Assembly (NCBI RefSeq): GCF_008801915.1
Contig: NZ_VZOV01000007.1
Coordinates: forward strand, 1-64,000
Length of the DNA: 64,000 nt
Direction: 5' to 3'
From: Cupriavidus gilardii
GTDB taxonomy: Bacteria > Pseudomonadota > Gammaproteobacteria > Burkholderiales > Burkholderiaceae
A program made the translations under genes and the position numbers. Shown one piece after another: positions 17,406-25,804 of this stretch. Within the stretch, counting starts at the first letter, position 1; every line of letters starts with the position of its first letter. Below the pieces are notes generated by a model. The model saw only the letters and a program-made list of their open reading frames with translations, ran no database searches and had not been told where the DNA came from.

Positions 17406-18842
17406 GTGAAACAGTTCGACCTTCTGATCCGCAACGGCACGGTGGTGACCGCCAGCGACACCGTCCAATGCGACATCGCGATCGCCGGCGGCCGCATCGT
17501 GCAACTCGGCCATGACCTGGGCAGTGCCCGCGACGAGATCGATGCAAGCGGCAAGCTGGTACTGCCCGGCGGTGTCGATGCGCATTGCCATCTCGACCAG
17601 CCGATGCCCGATGGCCTGAAGATGGCGGACGACTTCGAATCGGGCACGATCTCGGCCGCATGCGGCGGCACCACCACCGTGATTCCGTTCGCCGCCCAGG
17701 AAAAAGGCCAGTCGCTGCGCGCGGCCGTGGCCGACTACCATCGCCGTGCCGAAGGACGCGCCGTGGTGGACTACGCCTTCCACCTGATCGTGTCTGACCC
17801 GACCGAGACGGTTCTGCGCGAGGAGCTGCCCGGTTTGATCCGCAAGGGCTACACCTCGTTCAAGGTCTACATGACCTACGACGACCTGAAGCTGGGCGAC
17901 CGTGAAATCCTCGAGGTGCTGACGGTGGCGCGGCAGGAAGGCGCGCTGGTGATGATCCACGCCGAGAACTCCGACTGCATCGCCTGGCTGACCGACCGGC
18001 TGGAGGCCGAACAGAAGACCGCGCCACGCTTTCATGCGATCGCGCGGCCGATGGCGATCGAGCGCGAGGCCACGCACCGCGCGATCACCTTCTCGGAGCT
18101 GGTCGACGTGCCGATCCTGATCGTCCATGTATCCGGGCGCGAAGCGGTCGAGCAGATCCGCTGGAGCCGCGCGCGCGGCATGAAGATCTTCGCCGAGACG
18201 TGTCCGCAGTACCTGTTCCTGACCGCCTCGGATCTCGATCAGCCGGGCTACCACGGCGCCAAATGCGTCTGCAGCCCGCCGCCGCGCGACCGCGCCAACC
18301 AGGAGGTGATCTGGGACGGCCTGGCCGATGGCCTGTTCACGATCTTCTCGTCGGATCATGCACCGTTCCGCTACGACGATCCGCAGGGCAAGCAGCCGGG
18401 CGGCGAGCAGGTGCCGTTCCGCTATATTCCGAATGGCATCCCCGGCCTGGAGACGCGGCTGCCGCTGCTGTTCTCCGAGGGTGTGGGGGGCGGACGCATT
18501 TCGCTGAACCAGTTCGTCGCGTTGACCTCGACCAACCCCGCCAAGCTCTATGGACTGCATCCGCGCAAGGGCACGATCGCAATCGGCGCGGACGCCGATC
18601 TGGCGATCTGGGATCCGGAGCGCGAGGTCGTCATCCGCAACGCCGACCTGCACCACGCGGTCGATTACACGCCTTACGAGGGCACGCGCGTCAAGGGTTG
18701 GCCCGTCACGACGCTGGTGCGCGGCAAGGTGGTCGCGCACGAAGGCAGGCTGATGGCGACGGCGGGGCACGGCGAATTCCTGCCCTGCGCGCTGCCGGAG
18801 ATGGCAAAGCCGCGCTATCGCACTTCGGGAGGAAGCCTTTGA
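17406..18842 (+). CDS. Dihydropyrimidinase / D-hydantoinase
   Basis: This 478-residue cyclic amidohydrolase has all metal ligands of the dihydropyrimidinase family: HCHLD (His60, His62), the lysine to be carbamylated in FKVYMTY (Lys153), His185 in IHAEN, His241 in HVSG and Asp317 in SSDHAPF. The start is GTG at 17406 with only a weak ribosome site. It hydrolyses the amide bond of 5-substituted hydantoins or dihydropyrimidines to N-carbamoyl amino acids. It overlaps the amidase gene by one base (TGATG), and racemase homologues flank the set, reminiscent of hydantoin-utilisation (hyu) operons. Confidence 0.92.
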   Translation: MKQFDLLIRNGTVVTASDTVQCDIAIAGGRIVQLGHDLGSARDEIDASGKLVLPGGVDAHCHLDQPMPDGLKMADDFESGTISAACGGTTTVIPFAAQEKGQSLRAAVADYHRRAEGRAVVDYAFHLIVSDPTETVLREELPGLIRKGYTSFKVYMTYDDLKLGDREILEVLTVARQEGALVMIHAENSDCIAWLTDRLEAEQKTAPRFHAIARPMAIEREATHRAITFSELVDVPILIVHVSGREAVEQIRWSRARGMKIFAETCPQYLFLTASDLDQPGYHGAKCVCSPPPRDRANQEVIWDGLADGLFTIFSSDHAPFRYDDPQGKQPGGEQVPFRYIPNGIPGLETRLPLLFSEGVGGGRISLNQFVALTSTNPAKLYGLHPRKGTIAIGADADLAIWDPEREVVIRNADLHHAVDYTPYEGTRVKGWPVTTLVRGKVVAHEGRLMATAGHGEFLPCALPEMAKPRYRTSGGSL

Positions 18843-20269
18843 TGCCCCATCCGAATCGCACCGAGCACGAAACGCGCTGCGACAACGCACCGCCCTATCC
18901 GAACGCCGCCGCCATCGCCGTCCAGGTCAACGCCGGCGAACTCGATCCCGGCGCTGTGGTGTCGGCATTTCAAGCACGGATCGACGCGCGCAATGGTGAG
19001 CTCAATGCGGTGTTCGAGGAGCGCCGCGACCTGGTCGACGCCGACGTCGCGCAACTGCGCGAGCGCCTGGCCGCGGGCGAACGGCCGCCGCTTGCCGGCG
19101 TGCCGGTGATCGTCAAGGACGTCGTGTGGGTGCGCGGGCGCCGCGTGACGCAGGGCTCCTTGCTGTACCGCGACTTCGTCGCGCCGGCTGATGCCATCGC
19201 GGTAGAACGGCTGCGCGCGGCCGGCGCCATCGTGCTGGGCATGGGCAACACCTCGGAGTTCGCCTGCAAGGGCCTGACCACCAACAAGGTCTATGGCCTG
19301 ACGCGGCATCCGCAAGACACCGCGCTGACGGCCGGCGGCTCGTCGGGCGGCTGCGCGGTGGCGGTGGCCGCCGGCATGGCGCCGCTGGCGCTGGGTACCG
19401 ATGGCGGCGGCTCCAGTCGCCGCCCGCCTGCGCACGCTGGTCTGGTGGGCTTCAAGCCGTCCTTCGGCGCGATTCCCGACGCCGCCGGCTTCCCGCACGC
19501 GTTTCCGGGCATCCAGGTGATGGCGCCGATCACGCGCACGGTCGACGATGCCGCGCTGATGTTCCGCGTGCTGTGCGGGCCCGATCCGCGCGATCCGGAT
19601 TCCATGGGCTTTCGGTGCGCCGCGGCCGGGCCGCTGGACGGAATTCGCATCGCTGTCAGCCCCCGCCTGGGTCTCGACACGCCGGTGGACGACGATGTGG
19701 CGGAGGCGTTCGAAGCGGCGGTGGCAAGGCTGGAGGCGGCGGGCATGCCGGGCCTTCGCACGGCGCGGCAGGATCCGGTCTGGCCCGACGGCGCCGGCGA
19801 AGCGGCTTTGATGCCGCTGCAGCATGTCGGACTGGCCAATCTCCATGGCGACGCGTGGCGACGCGACCCGGATCGATTCGACCCGGACATCGCGCGGCAG
19901 ATCGAGCGCGGCTTCGCGTGGAGCGGCGCCGAGGTTGCGCGCGCACGCGAAGCCAGCCGCCGCATCGGCCTGGCGCTGGCGGCGTTCTTCACCGAGCATG
20001 ACTTGCTGCTGTGTCCGACCACGCCTTGCGTGGCATGGCCCAACGACCGCCTGGGTCCCGAGCGGATCGGCGGCGTCGCCGTCGAGCCGCGGGCGCATGC
20101 GGTCTTCACGCCGTTCTTCAATCACGCCCAGGCGCCGGCGATTTCGGTGCCGTGCGGCACCGGGCGCGACGGCCTGCCGGTCGGACTGCAGATTGCCGGT
20201 CCGCGCGGCGCCGACTGGCGCGTGCTGGCAGCGGCGCGGCTGATCGAACGACTGTTGGCCGCCGGCTGA
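18842..20269 (+). CDS. Amidase signature family enzyme
   Basis: This 475-residue amidase has the Ser-cisSer-Lys triad: Lys92 in VIVKDV, the cis-serine in AGGSSGG (about Ser167) and the nucleophile in GTDGGGSSRRPP (about Ser191). C-terminal GLPVGLQIAGP is typical of the family (AtzF/GatA-like). The ATG at 18842 overlaps the hydantoinase stop, indicating tight coupling. In this setting it could hydrolyse an N-carbamoyl amino acid or other amide produced by the hydantoinase, in place of the usual N-carbamoylase. That role is inferred. Confidence 0.88.
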   Translation: MPHPNRTEHETRCDNAPPYPNAAAIAVQVNAGELDPGAVVSAFQARIDARNGELNAVFEERRDLVDADVAQLRERLAAGERPPLAGVPVIVKDVVWVRGRRVTQGSLLYRDFVAPADAIAVERLRAAGAIVLGMGNTSEFACKGLTTNKVYGLTRHPQDTALTAGGSSGGCAVAVAAGMAPLALGTDGGGSSRRPPAHAGLVGFKPSFGAIPDAAGFPHAFPGIQVMAPITRTVDDAALMFRVLCGPDPRDPDSMGFRCAAAGPLDGIRIAVSPRLGLDTPVDDDVAEAFEAAVARLEAAGMPGLRTARQDPVWPDGAGEAALMPLQHVGLANLHGDAWRRDPDRFDPDIARQIERGFAWSGAEVARAREASRRIGLALAAFFTEHDLLLCPTTPCVAWPNDRLGPERIGGVAVEPRAHAVFTPFFNHAQAPAISVPCGTGRDGLPVGLQIAGPRGADWRVLAAARLIERLLAAG

Positions 20270-20314
20270 CACGGGCGCCAATCCGGCAAACCCGCGAATT
20301 CACTCCAAGACATC

Positions 20315-21058
20315 ATGCGCATCCTCGTCCTGAATCCCAATACCAGCGAAGGCATCACGGCCCGTCTGATGGCCGCGGGCAGCGACGCCGCCGCCCCCGG
20401 TACCGAACTTGTGCCATTGACCGCGCCGCGCGGCGTGCCCTATATCGCCACCCGTGCCGAGGCGCAGATCGGCGGCGCCATCGCGCTGGAGATGCTCGCC
20501 GAACACCATGCGAACGTCGATGCGGCGGTCATCGCGGCGTTCGGCGACCCGGGCCTGCTTGGCGCGCGCGAACTGTTCGACCTGCCGGTCGTCGGCATGG
20601 CGGAGGCCGCGATGCTGAGCGCCTGCATGCTCGGGCGGCGCTTTGCCATCGTCACCTTCGCCCGCGCGCTGGGCCCGTGGTACGAGGAATGCGTCGACAT
20701 GCATGGGCTGCGCGGCCGGCTGGCCGGCATTCGCATGCTCGACGACGCCTTCGCTTCGGTATCGGATGTGCAGGACGAGAAGGAAGCGTTGCTGGTGGCG
20801 CTGGCCAATCGCGCGGTCACCGAGGACGAGGCCGATGTGGTGATCCTCGCCGGTGCGCCGCTGGCCGGACTGGCGGCGCGGGTGCGCGACCGCATTCCGG
20901 TGCCCGTGGTCGATCAGATGGCGGCCGCCGTCAAGCAGGCCGAGGGACTGGTTGCATTGAACACGCGCAAGGCGACCGCCGGTACGTTCCGCCGTCCCGA
21001 TGCCAAGCCCACGTTGGGGCTCCCCGATGCGCTGGCGGCCCGCATCGAGCATCGCTAG
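20315..21058 (+). CDS. Asp/Glu/hydantoin racemase-like protein lacking both catalytic cysteines
   Basis: This 247-residue protein has the canonical start MRILVLNPNTSEGITARL and the IAAFGDPGLLGARE and LPVVGMAEAAML segments of hydantoin racemases. The first catalytic cysteine of the ACFGDPG loop is Ala75, and the second (in the LGCAGM-type loop) is replaced in ILAGAPLAGL (about Gly180). The only cysteines (Cys104, Cys126) lie elsewhere. Fold and operon position are clear, but two-base racemisation by the known mechanism should be impossible. It is the last gene of the hydantoinase operon and convergent with a GntR gene. Confidence 0.8.
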   Translation: MRILVLNPNTSEGITARLMAAGSDAAAPGTELVPLTAPRGVPYIATRAEAQIGGAIALEMLAEHHANVDAAVIAAFGDPGLLGARELFDLPVVGMAEAAMLSACMLGRRFAIVTFARALGPWYEECVDMHGLRGRLAGIRMLDDAFASVSDVQDEKEALLVALANRAVTEDEADVVILAGAPLAGLAARVRDRIPVPVVDQMAAAVKQAEGLVALNTRKATAGTFRRPDAKPTLGLPDALAARIEHR

Positions 21059-21105
21059 ACGTCAGCCGTCGGGGCGTTCGGTCATAGGGTCGTTGGCCCG
21101 CGGAA

Positions 21106-21127
21106 CGCGGCCGCGGCCACGGCCGCG
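21106..21127. repeat. Hairpin between convergent genes
   Basis: CGCGGCCG (21106-21113), six-base loop, CGCGGCCG complement CGGCCGCG (21120-21127). A perfect 8-base-pair stem directly abutting the GntR stop, without a T-tract; it could slow or end transcription from either side. Confidence 0.45.
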
Positions 21128-21871
21128 TCAGACGGAGGCGAAGACCGCCTCCAGGTCGACCTCCTCGTCGGCCGGCGCATCCAGATGCAGCGTGCTTTCG
21201 ACATGCGCCAGATGCTCGGTCATCAGCGTCGCCGCACGCTCGCCGTCTCCCGCTTCCATCGCATCGAGAATGTCGTCGTGCTCATGATGGGGGCATGACG
21301 GGACGCCCGGCGCATCGTACAACGCGATGATCAGGCAGGTCAGCGAGCACAGCTCGCGCAGATATTTCGCCAGGTACTGGTTCTCGGACAGGTCGGCGAG
21401 CCGCGCATGGAATTCGCCGGACAGGCGGATGATCGTGCGGCGGTCGTTCTTGCGCCGCGCCTGCGCCTCCTCGCGCGTGATCGCGCGCAGCGGCCGCAAG
21501 CGCTCACGCGTCATGCCGGCCGCGAGGTCGCGCGCCAGTTCCGGCTCGATCAGCCGCCGCGCATGCAGGACCTGGCGGGCCTCCTGCACGCTGGGGCTGG
21601 AGACGAAGGTGCCGCGGTTCGGATACACCGTCACCACGCCCTCGTGGGCGAGCTTGGTGAAGGCGAGCCTCACCTTGGTCCGGCTCACGCCGAACACGCT
21701 GGCCAGTTTCTCCTCGACCAGCTTGGTGCCCGGCGGCAGGCGGTGCTCCCAGATCGCGACCAGGATGCGCTCGGCAATCTCGTCGACCTGAATGCCGGAC
21801 ACGGTCTTGCCGTCGTCCAGCGGTTCGGCAGGGCTGTCGGTGTCGAGGCGCGCGGCTTTCGCTCGAGGCAT
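21128..21871 (-). CDS. GntR-family regulator (FadR/FCD type)
   Basis: This 247-residue regulator has a winged helix at about residues 27-92 (ERILVAIWEHRLPPGTKLVE, SVFGVSRTKVRLAFTKLAHE, YPNRGTFVSSPS). An FCD domain follows with metal-site residues in SGEFHARLADLSENQYL and HHEHDDILDAMEAGD. The ATG at 21871 is used; a TTG two codons upstream is possible and no clear Shine-Dalgarno is seen. A sequence 30 bases upstream (ATTGTACGGCGGT) recurs in front of the MHS transporter at 15.9 kb, so this protein probably represses itself and the hydantoinase operon. Confidence 0.85.
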   Translation of the reverse strand: MPRAKAARLDTDSPAEPLDDGKTVSGIQVDEIAERILVAIWEHRLPPGTKLVEEKLASVFGVSRTKVRLAFTKLAHEGVVTVYPNRGTFVSSPSVQEARQVLHARRLIEPELARDLAAGMTRERLRPLRAITREEAQARRKNDRRTIIRLSGEFHARLADLSENQYLAKYLRELCSLTCLIIALYDAPGVPSCPHHEHDDILDAMEAGDGERAATLMTEHLAHVESTLHLDAPADEEVDLEAVFASV

Positions 21872-21900
21872 GGTCAATCCGGATGCGGGCTGTGGAGCGA

Positions 21901-21915
21901 CTATTGTACGGCGGT
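21901..21915 (+). promoter_or_regulatory. Putative GntR operator copy
   Basis: CTATTGTACGGCGGT at 21901-21915 lies 30 bases before the GntR start. It shares 12 of 13 bases with 15876-15888 and 10 of 11 with 15896-15906 upstream of the hydantoinase operon. Confidence 0.45.
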
Positions 21916-21961
21916 GGCGCGACGAGTGTATATCGGCAGCGCAAACAATCCGCCCGCCCTC

Positions 21962-22768
21962 TCACCACTGCACGCCGCGCATTCCGTGTTCGATCGCCGC
22001 CGCCAGCGACATCAGCGGCCCCGCCAGTGCTGACTGCGCAGCCGCCGTGTCCTGCTGCCCGGAAACGCTGACGTTCAGCACATGGACCGCGTAGCCGTCG
22101 AACCGCATCGGCGTGGCCAGGGCCACCACCTGGGGCTGCCACGAGGCCGCGCAGTAGCCGTGCCGATGCACCGACTCCACCGCGGCCTCGATCTCCTTGC
22201 GCAGCTCGCGCCAGCCGCGGCCGCCGCCTTTGCTCGCGAACGACGCCATCATCCGGGCGAAATCGTCGGGGCTCAGCGTCGACAGATGGGCGCGGCCCAG
22301 CGACGTCAGCGCCATCGGAATGCGCTGGCCCGTCACGACGGTACGCAGCGATTGCCTGCGGTTGTAGCGGAACGATTCGAGGTAGACCATCTCGTCGCCA
22401 TCGGCGACGGCCAGGCCGACATTGATGCGGTGGCGCATCGCGACGTCCACCATCATCGGCGTGGCCACCTTGAGGACCTGGGAGCTGTCCCGCATCGCGT
22501 GCGCCATGCTGAGCACCGGCACACCGAGCCGGTACGCACGGGCTTGCGGGATGTAGTCCAGCATGCCGGTCTCGACCAGCGTCTGGGTCAGCCGGCTGAC
22601 CGTCGAGCGCGACAGCCCGGTGCGCTCCGCAATCTCGCTGTTGCCGAGCATCGACGATCCGGCGCGGAACGCGCGCAGGATCGCCACGCCCCGTTCCAGG
22701 GACCGGTTCGGCGTCGCCTTGCCCTGACCGGGCATGGTTCGCGAGCGCTGGGGAAGGCTGTTCGGCAT
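21962..22768 (-). CDS. IclR-family transcriptional regulator
   Basis: This 268-residue protein has an IclR winged helix at about residues 22-85 (RSLERGVAILRAF, then SEIAERTGLSRSTVSRLTQT) and the C-terminal effector domain (MVYLESFRYNRRQSLRT, IPMALTSLGRAHL, and ALATPMRFDGYAVHVLNVSV). The start at 22768 is uncertain because a second in-frame Met lies 11 codons on. It is downstream of, and in the same direction as, the acyl-CoA synthetase operon with an 84-base gap, and probably controls that operon. The palindromes upstream of the Bug gene at 26.9 kb are candidate targets. Confidence 0.9.
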   Translation of the reverse strand: MPNSLPQRSRTMPGQGKATPNRSLERGVAILRAFRAGSSMLGNSEIAERTGLSRSTVSRLTQTLVETGMLDYIPQARAYRLGVPVLSMAHAMRDSSQVLKVATPMMVDVAMRHRINVGLAVADGDEMVYLESFRYNRRQSLRTVVTGQRIPMALTSLGRAHLSTLSPDDFARMMASFASKGGGRGWRELRKEIEAAVESVHRHGYCAASWQPQVVALATPMRFDGYAVHVLNVSVSGQQDTAAAQSALAGPLMSLAAAIEHGMRGVQW

Positions 22769-22852
22769 GATCGACGTCGGGCATCGCGGAAGGCTGCCTA
22801 TGATAGCGGCCGGGTGGCACGCCGGCCGCCGAGTCGCCCATGCCGGTGCCGC

Positions 22853-24955
22853 TCAGCGGCGGTCGCCGTCGGCCAGTACCGCCACGCCGTCCGCCGCGAC
22901 CACGCCCTGCCCTTGCGGCAGTACGAACAGCGGATTGATCTCGGCCTCCACCAGGCTGTCGCCCAGCGTGGCCACCATGCGCGAGAACGACACGATCGCA
23001 TCGGCCAGCGCATCGACATCGGCGCGGGGCCGGCCACGAAAGCCCTGCAGCAACGGGGCGGTTTTCAATCGCTGCACCATCTGCAACGCCGCGCCGCGCG
23101 TCAGTCCACCATTTCCCGGCAGCAGCCGCAGCGTGGTGTCGCCGAACAGCTCCGCCGTCACGCCGCCCATGCCGAGCAGAATGGCCGTGCCCAGCGCATC
23201 GCGGTGCATGCCGACAATGACTTCGACCCCGTCCCTGACCATTTCCTGCACCAGATAGCGCTTCGGCGCGCTGCCGGTCGCGCCGCGGACGTCGGCGGCC
23301 ATGCGGTCGAGCCGGGCGGCAATGCCCTCGGGCGGAACATTGACCGCGACTCCACCGATATCGCTCTTGTGCGTGATCTGCGCGGACAGCATCTTCAGCA
23401 CGACGTTGCCGCCGAACGACCGCGCCGCGGCGGCCGCCTCCTCGCCATTGCCGACCACGACCTCGCGCGCGACCGGCACGCCAAAGGCGGCGAACAGCGC
23501 CTTTGCGGCCGCTTCGTCGAGCGAACCCGTGCCGAAGCGATCGAGTTGCGGTGCCGGCAGCGCCGGGGTACCGGCGTCCTCGTCGGCTGGGAGCCGTGCC
23601 GCGCGCAGCATCGCATCGAACGCAACGGAACAGCCCTCCGGGTCGGCAAAGGCGGGCACGCCGTTGCGGTTCAGCAGCGCCAGCGCCTGCGGCGCATGCG
23701 GACTGACGTAGGCGACCACCGGCTTGTCGGTCTCGGCCAGGCAATCGCCGATCGCATTGGCCATCAGGTCCGGCATGGCCACGCCCGACGAACCGACGAT
23801 GACGGCCACGGCGTCGTAACCATTGCTGTGGAGCAGCGTGCGAATCGCCGCGCGCAGCAGGTCGGGCTGCAGCCCCGCCAGCGTGACGTCGATGGGATTG
23901 CGGTCGAGGGCGGCATGGTCGCCCTTCTGCAGCGCGCGCAGCTTCGGCGCGGTGTCTTCGTCAGGCGGCGGCGTCTCGAATCCGGCCAGGCCGAGGCTGT
24001 CGGATACCAGCGTTCCCGCGCCGCCGGTCGAGGTCAGGATCGCGATGCGCTTGCCCTTCAGCCTGCGGCCAGTGGCCAGTGCCGCGGGGATGTCCAGCAG
24101 GTCCGAGAACGATTGCGCGCGAATCACGCCGAGCTGCTCGAACAGCGCGTCGTACATGCGGTCGGCGCCGGCGAGCGCGCCGGTATGCGACACCGCGGCG
24201 CGCGCGCCGCTCTCCGATCGACCGATCTTGAAGGCGACCACCGGCTTGCCGGCACGGGCGCACTTCAGCGCCGCACGGCGAAACGCCGCGGGATTGCGCA
24301 CGCTTTCGATGTAGAGGGCCACCACACGCGTCGCGTCATCGTCGGCCAGGTAGTCCATGAAGTCGGCCAGGTCCAGGTCCACCTCGTTGCTGGTGGAGAT
24401 CAGCTTGGAAAGACCGATGCCCCGTGCCGCGGCGCGGGACAGCAACGCGCCGAGGATGCCCCCGCTTTGCGATACCACGCCGATACTGCCGGCGGGAAAC
24501 GCGTCCATTTCCAGCGCACCGCTGGCCGACAGCGGGATGTTGTCGGTCAGATTGACCAGGCCGATCGTGTTGGGGCCGAGCAGGCGCATGCTGCCGGCCG
24601 CCTCGATCAGCTGCGCCTGGCGCCGCGCACCCTCGGCACCGGTCTCGGTATAGCCGCTCGCCAGCACGATGGCGGCGCCCGCCCCCTTGTCGGCCAGTTC
24701 GCGCACCGCCAGATGCGCGCGCTCGGCGCCCAGCAGCACGATGCCGACGTCCGGCACCTCCGGCAGCGACGCGATATCGGGATAGCAGCGCAAGCCGTCG
24801 ATCGATTCGACCTTCGGGTTGACCGGATAGATCGCGCCGCCGAAGCCGTGCTTGCGCAGGTAGGACACCGGACGGCCGGCCGTCTTGGCAGGATCGGCCG
24901 ACGCACCGATCACCGCCACGCTGCGCGGACTGACGAGTCGTTGGATCGCATTCAT
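22853..24955 (-). CDS. Acyl-CoA synthetase, NDP-forming (acetate-CoA ligase family)
   Basis: This 700-residue single-chain enzyme fuses the alpha and beta parts of ADP-forming acyl-CoA synthetases. A CoA-binding Rossmann domain comes first (residues 8-135, SVAVIGASADPAKTAGRP), then succinyl-CoA synthetase-like domains with the phosphohistidine in SHTGALAG, then an ATP-grasp half from about residue 480 (FGVPVAREVVVGNGEEAAAA, LKMLSAQITHKSDIGGVAVN). It activates a carboxylic acid to its CoA thioester. The start follows the enoyl-CoA hydratase stop by 3 bases. With that hydratase and a Bug receptor it forms an acid uptake, activation and hydration module; the acid is unknown. Confidence 0.9.
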   Translation of the reverse strand: MNAIQRLVSPRSVAVIGASADPAKTAGRPVSYLRKHGFGGAIYPVNPKVESIDGLRCYPDIASLPEVPDVGIVLLGAERAHLAVRELADKGAGAAIVLASGYTETGAEGARRQAQLIEAAGSMRLLGPNTIGLVNLTDNIPLSASGALEMDAFPAGSIGVVSQSGGILGALLSRAAARGIGLSKLISTSNEVDLDLADFMDYLADDDATRVVALYIESVRNPAAFRRAALKCARAGKPVVAFKIGRSESGARAAVSHTGALAGADRMYDALFEQLGVIRAQSFSDLLDIPAALATGRRLKGKRIAILTSTGGAGTLVSDSLGLAGFETPPPDEDTAPKLRALQKGDHAALDRNPIDVTLAGLQPDLLRAAIRTLLHSNGYDAVAVIVGSSGVAMPDLMANAIGDCLAETDKPVVAYVSPHAPQALALLNRNGVPAFADPEGCSVAFDAMLRAARLPADEDAGTPALPAPQLDRFGTGSLDEAAAKALFAAFGVPVAREVVVGNGEEAAAAARSFGGNVVLKMLSAQITHKSDIGGVAVNVPPEGIAARLDRMAADVRGATGSAPKRYLVQEMVRDGVEVIVGMHRDALGTAILLGMGGVTAELFGDTTLRLLPGNGGLTRGAALQMVQRLKTAPLLQGFRGRPRADVDALADAIVSFSRMVATLGDSLVEAEINPLFVLPQGQGVVAADGVAVLADGDRR

Positions 24956-24958
24956 GGG

Positions 24959-25753
24959 TCAGCCCTTGCTGGCGGTCTTGTTCAGGAAGGCCAGCACGGC
25001 TTCGCGATGCTCGGTGCTGGTGTAGCAGATGCCCTGCGCCTGGCTGCCCTGCGCGAACACCTGGTCGGCCGGCAGCTCGAAGGACTGGTTGATGATGCTC
25101 TTGCCCAGTGCGATCGCGGTCGCCGAGCCCTGGCTTAGCTCCCTGGCCCACGCCAGCGCGTCGGCGATCAACGTCTCCGGTTGGCTCAGGCGATCCGCGA
25201 TACCCAGCGCCTTGGCCTCCTGCGCATCGACCTTGCGGCCGGTGAAGACCAGTTCCTTGGCGGTCGGCAGCCCCACGCGGCGCGGCAGGAAATACATGCC
25301 GCCGCCGTCGGGAATCAGCCCCCGGTTGATATAGGACCAGGAGAACGAAGCCGCCTCGGAGGCCAGCACGAAATCGCAGCACAGCGCGGTATCGGCACCG
25401 AGGCCGGCCGCTGCGCCGTTGACCGCGGCGATCGTCGGCTTGGGCATCGTATGCAGCAGCTTGACGGTGTGATGCACGCGCTGCTGGCGGCTCCAGCCGT
25501 TGAAGGCCACTTCGCCCGGCGGCGCTTCCATGCGGCGCTGCATGCCAGCCACGTCTCCACCGGCGCAGAAGCCCTTGCCGTTGCCGGTGAGCACCAGCGC
25601 CCGGATCGCCTTGTCGGCCGCCACGCGTTCGAGGGCGTCGATGAACTCGGCACGCATGTCGTCGCTCATCGCATTGCGCTTGTCCGGGCGGTTGAAGGTG
25701 ATCAGCGCGATGCCCGATTCCACCCGCAGCTCGATAAGGGAATATTGGTCCAT
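24959..25753 (-). CDS. Enoyl-CoA hydratase/isomerase family protein
   Basis: This 264-residue crotonase has the N-terminal segment ALITFNRPDKRNAM, the oxyanion-hole stretch TGNGKGFCAGGDVAGM and the second oxyanion motif PKPTIAAVNGAAAGLGADTAL. Catalytic-region residues near IPDGGGMYFLPRRVG are present, although the usual hydratase Glu pair is not obvious, so isomerase, hydrolase or decarboxylase activity is possible. It lies between the Bug receptor (51 bases upstream) and the acyl-CoA synthetase (3 bases downstream), probably acting on the CoA ester that the synthetase makes. Confidence 0.88.
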   Translation of the reverse strand: MDQYSLIELRVESGIALITFNRPDKRNAMSDDMRAEFIDALERVAADKAIRALVLTGNGKGFCAGGDVAGMQRRMEAPPGEVAFNGWSRQQRVHHTVKLLHTMPKPTIAAVNGAAAGLGADTALCCDFVLASEAASFSWSYINRGLIPDGGGMYFLPRRVGLPTAKELVFTGRKVDAQEAKALGIADRLSQPETLIADALAWARELSQGSATAIALGKSIINQSFELPADQVFAQGSQAQGICYTSTEHREAVLAFLNKTASKG

Positions 25754-25761
25754 GATCCTGT

Positions 25762-25793
25762 TCTCGTTGCCTCGTTGTCTCGTTGTCTCGTTG
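25762..25793. repeat. 8-bp tandem repeat, four copies
   Basis: TCTCGTTG, CCTCGTTG, TCTCGTTG, TCTCGTTG in tandem at 25762-25793, in the 51-base gap between the Bug receptor and hydratase genes, right before the hydratase ribosome site. A short repeat of this kind can change copy number by slippage. Confidence 0.85.
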
Positions 25794-25804
25794 TCCGGCC
25801 GCGC

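Noticed and set aside
18337..18582. Small minus-strand frame inside the hydantoinase gene
   Set aside because: Antisense shadow with Arg/Cys-rich composition inside a fully conserved enzyme gene.
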